Shown here: positions 1-6,005 of the stretch, piece by piece
Numbering within the stretch: position 1 is the stretch's first letter
How the letters are laid out: each line of letters begins with the position of its first letter
NCBI GenBank assembly: GCA_903926695.1
Contig: CAIYKK010000516.1
Coordinates: 1-6,005 of the forward strand
Reading direction: 5' to 3'
DNA from: an uncultured Burkholderiales bacterium
GTDB lineage: Bacteria > Pseudomonadota > Gammaproteobacteria > Burkholderiales > Burkholderiaceae_C
Length of the DNA: 6,005 nucleotides
The notes under the pieces: generated by a model
What the model saw: the letters and a program-made list of their open reading frames with translations, nothing else
Told to the model about the DNA's origin: nothing
The model's database searches: none
Translations under genes and position numbers: made by a program

Positions 1-3
1 AGG

Positions 4-93
4 GTTATCTTCTCAAAACCAGAGTTATCTTCTCAATCCACAAAGAATCCTCTCAAAAATCCTTCATTTTGAGAAGATATATGAGAAGGTAAC
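4..93. repeat. AT-rich cluster of direct and inverted 12-13 base repeats (possible transposon end, MITE or operator)
   Basis: The motif GTTATCTTCTCAA occurs exactly at 4-16 and 24-36. A degenerate third copy, GAATCCTCTCAA, lies at 45-56, so three direct copies recur every 20 bases. Two copies in the opposite orientation follow: TTGAGAAGATATA at 69-81 and ATGAGAAGGTAAC at 81-93. The outermost copies (4-16 and 81-93) form an imperfect terminal inverted repeat with 11 of 13 matches. G+C is 32 of 93 bases, far below the neighbouring genes. Arrays of short repeats like this are known at the ends of IS21- and Tn7-type elements, in MITEs, and as multi-site operators. I cannot tell which applies, and no transposase is visible in the window. 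The left limit is open because the window starts here. Confidence 0.6.
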
Positions 94-259
94 AATTTCG
101 CGCTACCGGCTGGCCAGCAGAATCATGCCGCGATCTCGGCGCGACCCTGCTGGGGCGACTGCTCGCGCTCCAGAGTGAAACCCGGCTCGAATGCTGCCAC
201 TCCGGCTTCTAGGGTCGCCCAGGGGTCAAAAACTGAGCGATTGCGTTCGTACTTCCCTA
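94..259. other. Stretch between the repeat cluster and the res stop codon, without a recognised gene
   Basis: No known gene, RNA gene or convincing intrinsic terminator is seen. It contains a perfect 10-base palindrome, GCTGGCCAGC, at 109-118, and most of a 46-codon minus-strand frame listed separately. Base composition returns abruptly to GC-rich just after position 98, which places the edge of the AT-rich repeat block there. No T-tract hairpin follows res, so its transcript may read on into the repeat region. Confidence 0.4.
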
Positions 260-263
260 TCAA
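123..263 (-). CDS. Possible small ORF or gene remnant downstream of res (46 codons, unrecognised)
   Basis: On the minus strand a frame opens at TTG (263-261), overlapping the TGA stop of res (262-260), and closes at TGA (125-123). It would encode 46 residues beginning LIGKYERNRSVFDPW and ending GRAEIAA. About 67% of its third codon positions are G or C, as in the genes around it. The composition is protein-like: several acidic and basic residues, one Trp, and FDPW and FEPGF segments. The frame is closed by a TGA eight codons upstream of the TTG. There is no ATG and no well-placed Shine-Dalgarno sequence. It could be a translationally coupled small protein, the 3' remnant of a gene whose front was lost when the R-M operon arrived, or chance. 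I do not recognise the sequence. Confidence 0.25.
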   Translation of the reverse strand: MIGKYERNRSVFDPWATLEAGVAAFEPGFTLEREQSPQQGRAEIAA

Positions 264-2782
264 TACCCGGCCAGATTCTCAACCCTGAAAATCTGATCTT
301 CCTCATTACGCCCGGTGTTAGCGAAATACCTGACCGTCATGAATCGACCGCCTGCGTCTTGCGCCAGCATCAGCGGAATGCGGTACAGCTTGTGTTCAGC
401 CTGAATTTTGTCCAAGGTATCGTCGCCGTTCAAGATGTGGTTGCCCTTGGTTTCCACCAGCAGCAGACCGCCGCCTGCCGTTCGCCCCGTGACCTTGATA
501 GCAAAATCAGGAAAGTAGCGGTCGCCGCTGGGCATCACGATCCCAATCGACCACGGTTTACGCGGCTCGTTGCGGAACCAGTATTCGACCGTGCCCGAAG
601 TGTCGGCATCCAGCAGGTCGGCAAACGTGCGCTCCGGCCCGTTCAGGTCTTGCGGCATGACGCCATAGATGTTGAGGCGCGACTTTTTCGCGCCAGCGGG
701 CAGTTCCACGAAATCGGGCAAGGGCGCGGCGTCAAACACTTCCTTGAACTTGGCCAGACAGGTGCGCGCCGCTGTCCGAATCAGCCGTGGGTAAGTCGCC
801 ATGATGCGGTTCAGGGCGCGCTCCAGGTCCGCGTCGCCGCTGTCGATGCCCCGGTGGCTGTATTCGGTTTTAAGCCGGGCCAGCAAGGCCTCATGCAGGT
901 CGCGCGGGTCCAGATAGGCTGCATCAAACAGCACGTTTTGCGCCCGCCGCGCCATTTCCGGGTCCGACAACCGGGCCTGTATCGACGACAACGCGGCTTC
1001 GCTGTCACTGACAAACAGGTCAACCGTCTGCCGCGTCACCTTCACTGACTGGCGAAAACCGGCATTGAATACCTTGTCGTCAATGGCGATATGCGCCGCA
1101 ATGGATGTCAACAATTCTGCAGTGGTCAGGGGCAGTCGCTCCGACTGGTAAACCCGCTGCACGCCATCGCGAAGGGCATGGCGTTTGTGCCCCGAGCTGA
1201 TCGGGCCAGGACGAGGCGCCGCCATGCCGCCCGGCAAAGTGACCGATGTTGCTGATGTGGGCGCTGAAGGCGGTGGCGTCAGCACCAGATTCGTCAAGAT
1301 TCCTGTTTCCTGCCAGGCCGGTGCAACTTTGACCGCCGCCACACCGCCACAGTCCCCGGTTTCGGCCTCTGCAACTACTGGCGGCGCAGGCCAGACCGGC
1401 GGCGAATACGGCACAGTGACCAATTGCGTCTGCCCATTTTCGGTGACTTGAATTTCGCTGCACCCGGCGACCTTCACCACCATCGTGAACGGGCAGACTT
1501 GGGACAACTCGCTTTGAATTGCGTTGATTTTCTCGCCCGCGTGGACCAGCCCGCTTTGATTCGACGCATCGGCTAAAAACACATAACCACAGCGCAGCAG
1601 CTCGGGCAGCGTCTTTTCCAGCGTCGGCCCTTGCAGGCGGCCATGCACGCGCAGGATGCGCCCGACCACCTGAATGCCAAAGTCCGTGTCTTTGGCCCCG
1701 CGCATCGACACCAGTGTGAAGGCACGCGGCGCATCAAAACCCAGTGCCACCGCCACCTTGAAAATCAGCACTTCCTTTTGCTCGTCAATCGCCACGGACA
1801 GCAAATCGTCGTTTGGGTCGCTGGCTTCATACCAGGCCACTTTCGATTCCGGCACGCCCAAGGCGGCCAGGCGTTCTCTGGCCTCCTTGATGGCGTTGGC
1901 GCTATTGGCCACCTGCACCAGCATGAGCGGCACCAAGTTGATGCCAGCGGCCTGCAGTTGCTGCTTGATGGCGTTGTGCATGCTCCAGCCGTCAAGCAGC
2001 GCCGTGGCGGCAAAATCGACCAGCTCTTTTTGATCGTCCGCTGCCAGATAGGCAATCGACTTGATGCCGTCTTTGATCAGCCCGGCGTCCACCGCCTCCT
2101 GGCGACTCACGCAGGTGCGATGCAAATGACCGATGCCAGTGGCCTTCTTGAACTTTTCCACATCCTGATCGTCCGGCGTGGCGGTAATCATCAGCGTGAA
2201 TTCCGGCCTGAGCGTTTCACGGTAAAAGCGCACGGCCTCGGTGGCCCGCGCAAAGCCGTGGTGCGCCTCATCGACCAGCACGCCAATGCGAAAGCCATCG
2301 GCGCGCAAGGCTTGAATCAACGCATCGAGCGACAGCGCCGATTCGCCCCCGCTGCGCACCTTGCGCGTGGCGGCGTTCGACGCAGCCACCGACGCCCAGG
2401 TCGTCACGAACACATCGCCGCTCTTGGTGCCCTGCGCCTTGCGGTCACTTTGCAAGTCGCGCACTCGCAAGCCGACAAAGGTGGATTTGATGGCGCCCCT
2501 GGCCTGCTCGACCAGCCCGGCAAAAGGCGTGAACCAGAACCAGACGATTTGCGCGTTGCTGTCGCGGTCGGGCGCGGCAACAGCCTCGGCGATCAGTCCC
2601 GCCATCAGCGTCTTGCCCGAGCCGGTGGGCGCTTCCAGCAGCAGGCAGCCATTGAAGGCGGTTGCCGCCGCGTGACTGGACGCGTCCGGCGCCTGGCGCA
2701 ACTGGTTTTCGGCGTAACGGAAAATCTCCAGCGCGTTGTTCACCGCTTCGCGCTGGTAGCCCTTCGGTGACGGTGCGCTCAT
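260..2782 (-). CDS. Type III restriction enzyme Res subunit (SF2 helicase with C-terminal PD-(D/E)xK nuclease)
   Basis: This 840-residue protein is the restriction subunit expected to act with the adjacent methyltransferase, cutting DNA that lacks the protective methyl mark after ATP-driven movement or switching. Helicase motifs appear in order: Walker A APTGSGKT (51-58), DEAH Walker B (171-174), motif III TAT (200-202), a motif V-like GFDAPR (348-353) and motif VI QVVGRILR (371-378). A proline- and alanine-rich stretch (about 460-530) separates the motor from the C-terminal half. Near the end, PDF with D759 and VETK with E777 and K779 form a PD-(D/E)xK nuclease site. It is somewhat shorter than EcoP15I Res (about 970 residues). 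The ATG start is supported by a strong AAGGGAGG site six bases upstream and by the ATGA overlap with the methyltransferase stop. No frameshift or lost motif is seen. A solitary helicase-nuclease is the alternative, but the partner gene makes type III the best reading. Confidence 0.88.
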   Translation of the reverse strand: MSAPSPKGYQREAVNNALEIFRYAENQLRQAPDASSHAAATAFNGCLLLEAPTGSGKTLMAGLIAEAVAAPDRDSNAQIVWFWFTPFAGLVEQARGAIKSTFVGLRVRDLQSDRKAQGTKSGDVFVTTWASVAASNAATRKVRSGGESALSLDALIQALRADGFRIGVLVDEAHHGFARATEAVRFYRETLRPEFTLMITATPDDQDVEKFKKATGIGHLHRTCVSRQEAVDAGLIKDGIKSIAYLAADDQKELVDFAATALLDGWSMHNAIKQQLQAAGINLVPLMLVQVANSANAIKEARERLAALGVPESKVAWYEASDPNDDLLSVAIDEQKEVLIFKVAVALGFDAPRAFTLVSMRGAKDTDFGIQVVGRILRVHGRLQGPTLEKTLPELLRCGYVFLADASNQSGLVHAGEKINAIQSELSQVCPFTMVVKVAGCSEIQVTENGQTQLVTVPYSPPVWPAPPVVAEAETGDCGGVAAVKVAPAWQETGILTNLVLTPPPSAPTSATSVTLPGGMAAPRPGPISSGHKRHALRDGVQRVYQSERLPLTTAELLTSIAAHIAIDDKVFNAGFRQSVKVTRQTVDLFVSDSEAALSSIQARLSDPEMARRAQNVLFDAAYLDPRDLHEALLARLKTEYSHRGIDSGDADLERALNRIMATYPRLIRTAARTCLAKFKEVFDAAPLPDFVELPAGAKKSRLNIYGVMPQDLNGPERTFADLLDADTSGTVEYWFRNEPRKPWSIGIVMPSGDRYFPDFAIKVTGRTAGGGLLLVETKGNHILNGDDTLDKIQAEHKLYRIPLMLAQDAGGRFMTVRYFANTGRNEEDQIFRVENLAGY

Positions 2783-4446
2783 GGCTGGCCTCCCTTGGCG
2801 CCAGAGCGTGCGCCAAAACGGTTGACCAGAAATGCCGGAATCGCCTCAAAGGACAGGCGTGGGTCGGTGAATCGCTGCGCCAGCAAGGCCGGTTGCCATG
2901 AATAGACCACGGCCTGCGCCACGGCTTGAATCGTCGTTTGCAGCGCGTCCAGCGCCGCGTCGCTGATTTTTGGCAGGTAAATGACCAACCCCCGCTGGCC
3001 CTGTGCCGTTTGCATTGGCAGCGCCGATTGATAGGGCGACAGCGCCAGTTCGTGAATCAGTTGCAGCGCAGTCCAGATTTGCGCGTGCTGGATGCTGCGA
3101 AACACCGTAGCCGCCGGAATGCGGCGGCAGCGCAGGTAGGCAAAACCGCCGCCCAGCGCGGCAACGGCTTGCCCTTTTTTGTCGTCGTAGCCGTTGACCA
3201 CACGGCGCACGCGTTCGGCGCACACATCGCGGCACAGGTTTTTGCCGGGCGCATCCGCTGTGGCTTCGGTGCTGGAGACGAGGATGAACTTTCGATGGCC
3301 GTTGTCTTCCTTGTTCAGGTTCAGCACGGCCTGCGCCGTGGTTCCCGATCCGGCAAAAAAATCCAGAACGATGTCGCCGGGGTTGGTGGCAATGCGCATG
3401 ATGCGTTCCATGAGGGCAACGGGCTTGGGTGTTGAAAAAACGTCTTCCGACTTCTCGAATTTCAAAATTTCGTGAATTTCCTTTTTTGCATCCTGCGTGT
3501 GACCGACCTCTTCGTACTTCCAGAGGGTTTGCGGCACAACGCCTTTTTGCACGTCAGATAGGAAACGCTTAAAACGCGGGATGTTATCGCCACTTTTTCC
3601 CCACCAAATACGGTTGTCGCGATCAAGTTCCAGAAATCTTTCTTCGGAAAACCTCCAGTAATTACCAGGCGGTGGCCCTGCAACAACACGCCCCGATGGA
3701 CAGGTAATCGGGTAGGTTCCCTTGCTGTAAAAGTTACGCGCAGACAGATCACCCGATGTCCAAAGACCGCGTGGGTCGTTGTCGGAGTTTTTATAGGCTT
3801 TGTCTTGTGCTACTGAGCGCGGCATTGGGTTGGGCCGCCATACGCTTTTATTGAGCGCATAGCAGATGATGTATTCGTGATCGTCTGAAAAATGCTGCGC
3901 TGTTCCTTTCGGCGAAAAAACCTTTTGCCAAATCACATTGGCGATGAAGTTGGCTTCACCAAATATCTGCTGCATCAGCAGCCCGAGATGAAACACCTCG
4001 TTGTCGTCAATCGACACAAAAATGACGCCGTCTTCGGTCAGCAATTCTTTGGCCAATTCCAGCCGCCGGAACATGAACTCCAGCCATTTGGAATGGCGGT
4101 AGCTGTCGTCCTTGTCGATGAAGCGGTCGTTGTAGATGAAGTCGCGGTTGCCGGTGTTGTAGGGCGGGTCGATGTAAATGCACTTCACCCGTCCCGCGTG
4201 CGTCATGCGCAGGGCGCGCAAAGCGTCGAAGTTGTCGCCCTCAATGATCAGGTTGTGCTGCGGGCCATCGCCGCATGAAAGCGCCGCGTCCCAGTCCAGC
4301 GCCACAAAATCCTGGTTGACCGCTACCTCATGGTCAATCGCGTCGCGCTCCCACACCAGGCCCAACCGTGGAGCATGGTTGCGGTCGCGCTCGCGCAGCA
4401 GGCGCAAAAGCTGATCGCGGGAATAGTCGTCATAGTTATCAGCCAT
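2779..4446 (-). CDS. Type III-like site-specific DNA methyltransferase (Mod subunit, beta class)
   Basis: This 555-residue protein transfers a methyl group from S-adenosylmethionine to a base, most likely adenine N6, in a short recognition site. It would also supply DNA recognition to the Mod-Res complex. Catalytic motif IV, DPPY followed by NTG, lies at residues 93-99 in the context YIDPPYNTG. The SAM-binding motif I, DFFAGSGTT, lies far behind it at about 362-370, with a KP motif just before (about 341-342). Motif IV before motif I is the beta-class order typical of type III Mod proteins. The segment between them (about 173-339) should hold the target-recognition domain. It is GC-poor relative to the flanks. 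Mod of EcoP15I is about 644 residues, so this is a compact version. TTG at 4449 directly precedes ATG at 4446; I chose the ATG, but neither has a clear Shine-Dalgarno sequence. The stop overlaps the res start as ATGA. Confidence 0.9.
   Translation of the reverse strand: MADNYDDYSRDQLLRLLRERDRNHAPRLGLVWERDAIDHEVAVNQDFVALDWDAALSCGDGPQHNLIIEGDNFDALRALRMTHAGRVKCIYIDPPYNTGNRDFIYNDRFIDKDDSYRHSKWLEFMFRRLELAKELLTEDGVIFVSIDDNEVFHLGLLMQQIFGEANFIANVIWQKVFSPKGTAQHFSDDHEYIICYALNKSVWRPNPMPRSVAQDKAYKNSDNDPRGLWTSGDLSARNFYSKGTYPITCPSGRVVAGPPPGNYWRFSEERFLELDRDNRIWWGKSGDNIPRFKRFLSDVQKGVVPQTLWKYEEVGHTQDAKKEIHEILKFEKSEDVFSTPKPVALMERIMRIATNPGDIVLDFFAGSGTTAQAVLNLNKEDNGHRKFILVSSTEATADAPGKNLCRDVCAERVRRVVNGYDDKKGQAVAALGGGFAYLRCRRIPAATVFRSIQHAQIWTALQLIHELALSPYQSALPMQTAQGQRGLVIYLPKISDAALDALQTTIQAVAQAVVYSWQPALLAQRFTDPRLSFEAIPAFLVNRFGARSGAKGGQP
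2789..2796 (-). promoter_or_regulatory. Ribosome binding site of res
   Basis: AAGGGAGG on the minus strand lies six bases before the ATG at 2782-2780, inside the last codons of the methyltransferase gene. It decides the res start and, with the ATGA overlap, suggests translational coupling plus independent initiation. Confidence 0.7.
3430..3930 (-). other. GC-poor segment of mod, presumed target-recognition domain
   Basis: Within the methyltransferase gene, sample 60-base blocks here have 24, 32, 27 and 26 G+C bases (blocks starting at 3421, 3481, 3601 and 3841). Blocks in res (2581) and glcE (4681) have 42 and 38. The segment covers roughly residues 173-339, between catalytic motif IV and the SAM-binding motif I. 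In type III Mod proteins this is where sequence specificity resides and where alleles differ most. The limits given are approximate. Confidence 0.5.
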
Positions 4447-4598
4447 CAAGGGTCAGCAGTCCAAAAGTTCAAGGCGCTGGCAGTTTAGCGCAGCGTCGAA
4501 ACCGGATAGCGGCAGTCATTCAGGCAAAACAGCCGATCAAAAACCGAACACGCCGCATTCAAAAAAATCAAACCGCCCGGCGCCTGCTACGGCGTACC
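4447..4598. promoter_or_regulatory. Divergent intergenic region between mod and glcE
   Basis: The 152 bases separate two divergently transcribed genes, so promoters for both the R-M operon and glcE are expected here. It contains an A7 run at 4561-4567 and is somewhat richer in AT than the flanking genes. I found no convincing -35/-10 pair on either strand and no clear operator repeat, so individual promoters are not placed. No gene or RNA is recognised in it. Confidence 0.4.
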
Positions 4599-5759
4599 AT
4601 GCGGGCCATGCTTTCAGACACAGATTTCATCGATTCGCTGGCGGCCCGCATCCGCGCTGCCGCTGCCGCCGCCACCCCTTTGCGCCTTCGCGGCGGGGGC
4701 AGCAAAGATTTTTACGGCCAGTCGCTGCAGGGCGACATTCTCGACATGACGCCTTTTGCGGGCGTCATCAGCTACGAGCCGAGCGAGCTGGTCGTCACCG
4801 TGCGCGCTGGCACGCCGCTGGCCGAACTCGAAAGCCTGCTCGCCGCCCAAGGCCAATGTCTGGCGTTCGAGCCGCCGCATTTCGGCCCGCACGCGACCGT
4901 GGGCGGCATGGTCGCCAGCGGCTTGAGCGGCCCGGCGCGCGCCAGCGTGGGCGCGGTGCGCGACTATCTGCTCGGCGTCAAGCTGCTCAACGGCCAGGGC
5001 GAATGTTTGACTTTCGGCGGGCAGGTGATGAAAAACGTCGCCGGTTACGACGTGTCGCGCCTGATGGCGGGCGCGCTGGGCACGCTGGGCGTGCTGCTGG
5101 AAGTTTCCTTAAAAGTGCTGCCAGTCGCGCCCGCCGAGGTCACTTTGCAATGCCGCCTGCCGCAGCAAAAAGCGCTGGATCTGCTCAACCGTTGGGGCGG
5201 CCAGCCGCTGCCACTCAACGCCAGTTGTTGGGTGCATGACACCACGGCCAGCCCGGCGCAAGACCTGCTGTTTGTGCGCCTGCGCGGCGCGGTGGCGGCG
5301 GTCGAAGCGGCCTGCCCGCGCATGGTGGACGACGTGCAGGCCTTGGGCGGCGAGGCTGTTCGCATGGACAACGCCCAGGCCAGCGCCGACTGGGCCGCCT
5401 GCCGCGAGCAGACGCTGCCGTTTTTCCTGCAGCCGCCCTCGCCTGAAGACTGCCTGTGGCGCTTGAGCGTGGCACAAACCGCGCCCGCGCTGGCCCTGCC
5501 GAATGCGCAATTGATCGAATGGCACGGTGCCCTGCGCTGGCTCTGGGCACCCGCGTCTGCGGCGGCGCACCTGCGGGCGGCAGCGCAAAAAGCGGGCGGT
5601 CACGCCACGCTGTTCAGGCGCGCAGCGATGGGCACGGCGCAGGACGTGGCCGTGTTGTCCCCGCTGGCACCGGTGCAGCGGCGCATTCAGCGCGAATTAA
5701 AAAAGCAGTTCGACCCGGCGGGCGTTTTGAATCCTGGCCGCCTGTTTGTCGGCTGGTAA
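4599..5759 (+). CDS. glcE: Glycolate oxidase FAD-binding subunit GlcE
   Basis: GlcE is one of three subunits (GlcD, GlcE, GlcF) of the membrane-associated glycolate oxidase, which oxidises glycolate to glyoxylate and passes electrons to the respiratory chain. The 386-residue product has the PCMH-type FAD-binding fold: RGGGSKDFYG at 31-40, GPHATVGGMVASGLSGP at 96-112, and NVAGYDVSRL with GALGTLG at about 146-164. It ends with FDPAGVLNPGRL (371-382), the usual tail of this oxidase family. E. coli GlcE is about 350 residues, so the length fits. An in-frame ATG at 4608 would give 383 residues. Neither start has a strong Shine-Dalgarno site, and the open frame upstream of 4599 is antisense to mod and not GlcE-like. 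The usual partners glcD and glcF are absent: the neighbours are an R-M operon upstream and a DUF1275 gene downstream. A stand-alone FAD-linked oxidase is possible but less likely. Confidence 0.9.
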   Translation: MRAMLSDTDFIDSLAARIRAAAAAATPLRLRGGGSKDFYGQSLQGDILDMTPFAGVISYEPSELVVTVRAGTPLAELESLLAAQGQCLAFEPPHFGPHATVGGMVASGLSGPARASVGAVRDYLLGVKLLNGQGECLTFGGQVMKNVAGYDVSRLMAGALGTLGVLLEVSLKVLPVAPAEVTLQCRLPQQKALDLLNRWGGQPLPLNASCWVHDTTASPAQDLLFVRLRGAVAAVEAACPRMVDDVQALGGEAVRMDNAQASADWAACREQTLPFFLQPPSPEDCLWRLSVAQTAPALALPNAQLIEWHGALRWLWAPASAAAHLRAAAQKAGGHATLFRRAAMGTAQDVAVLSPLAPVQRRIQRELKKQFDPAGVLNPGRLFVGW

Positions 5760-5764
5760 GGCGG
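5758..5764 (+). promoter_or_regulatory. Probable ribosome binding site of the DUF1275 gene
   Basis: AAGGCGG, overlapping the glcE stop codon, ends four bases before the ATG at 5769. It is an imperfect Shine-Dalgarno sequence with short spacing, but it supports this ATG as the start and close coupling to glcE. Confidence 0.4.
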
Positions 5765-5768
5765 CCCG

Positions 5769-6005
5769 ATGCGGCGTCTGCGCCACCTGACCGGCCAGCA
5801 CCGGACGGCCTCCATCAACAGCCTACTCGGCGCTGTGCTGGCTTTTAATGCCGGAGCGATCAATGCGGGCGGCTTTCTGGTCGTCAGCATGTACACCTCG
5901 CACATGACCGGCTTTGCCTCGCGGGTGGCCGACAACCTGGTGCTGGGCAACATGCGCATCGTGTTGGGCTCGGTCGGCGCGCTGCTCGCTTTCACCCTGG
6001 GCTCG
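5769..6005 (+). CDS. DUF1275 (YoaK-like) membrane protein, 5' part only
   Basis: An open frame starts at ATG 5769, nine bases after the glcE stop, and continues for 79 codons to the window edge without a stop. The product begins MRRLRHLTGQHRTASIN. A hydrophobic segment (about residues 19-40) contains AFNAGAINAGGFLVV, followed by YTSHMTGFASRVADN (about 43-57) and a second hydrophobic segment starting near residue 65. The pattern of an N-terminal membrane helix rich in Gly and Ala, then a (Y/F)TSHMTG motif, is typical of the DUF1275/YoaK family of multi-helix inner-membrane proteins, whose function is not well defined. Family members are roughly 220-250 residues, so most of the protein lies beyond the window. 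The short spacing suggests co-transcription with glcE, but no functional link is evident. Confidence 0.75.
   Translation, partial: MRRLRHLTGQHRTASINSLLGAVLAFNAGAINAGGFLVVSMYTSHMTGFASRVADNLVLGNMRIVLGSVGALLAFTLGS

Noticed and set aside
4..93. CRISPR array
   Set aside because: The repeats are only 12-13 bases, spacers are about 7-8 bases, and copies occur in both orientations; none of this fits a CRISPR array.
109..118. Terminator based on the GCTGGCCAGC palindrome
   Set aside because: The palindrome has no loop and no T-tract on either strand, so it is not an intrinsic terminator.
191..1048. Plus-strand open frame of 285 codons antisense to the res 3' part
   Set aside because: It is a shadow of the res C-terminal region, with no family motif, and it begins in the intergenic stretch without a ribosome site.
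1631..2770. Long plus-strand open frame of 379 codons antisense to res
   Set aside because: It mirrors the res reading frame in high-GC DNA. Its translation is rich in His, Arg and Gln with no recognisable domain, while the minus strand carries a full motif-bearing helicase.
4368..4598. In-frame upstream extension of glcE (77 codons)
   Set aside because: It overlaps the mod N-terminus in antisense, reads as a basic low-information sequence, and would make GlcE far longer than the family.
5687..5995. Minus-strand open frame of 102 codons at the right end
   Set aside because: It is antisense to the end of glcE and to the DUF1275 start, whose plus-strand translation has a clear family pattern.

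Overview
The window (about 60% GC in its genes) looks like a chromosomal segment of a betaproteobacterium, probably Burkholderiales/Comamonadaceae. This rests on GC content, codon choice and the resemblance of the glycolate oxidase subunit and the DUF1275 protein to that group. It is an inference; there is no rRNA or other marker gene here.

Layout. (1) Positions 1-93 are AT-rich (32 of 93 bases are G or C) and hold five copies of a 12-13 base motif, three direct and two inverted. They resemble a small transposon end, a MITE-like element or a multi-site operator. (2) Positions 94-259 carry no recognisable gene, only a 46-codon protein-like frame on the minus strand that overlaps the stop codon of the next gene. 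(3) Positions 260-4446, minus strand, are a two-gene restriction-modification operon of the type III kind: a beta-class adenine-type DNA methyltransferase (Mod, 555 aa) followed with an ATGA overlap by a helicase-nuclease (Res, 840 aa). Every key motif I looked for is intact in both. The middle of mod, the presumed target-recognition domain, is clearly poorer in GC than its surroundings. (4) Positions 4447-4598 are a divergent intergenic region. (5) Positions 4599-5759, plus strand, encode GlcE, the FAD-binding subunit of glycolate oxidase, followed after 9 bases by the start of a DUF1275/YoaK-like membrane protein that runs off the right edge.

How the parts relate. Mod would methylate a short asymmetric site to protect the host genome. 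The Mod-Res complex would use ATP hydrolysis and the C-terminal PD-(D/E)xK nuclease to cut unmodified incoming DNA. The R-M genes sit directly next to glcE, and glcD and glcF are not beside it, so this defence operon may be a horizontally acquired island inserted at or near a glycolate oxidase locus. The AT-rich repeat cluster at the far end of the operon could mark one boundary. I see no clearly new defence system: the core is a compact type III R-M locus. The least explained parts are the repeat cluster and the 46-codon frame beside it.
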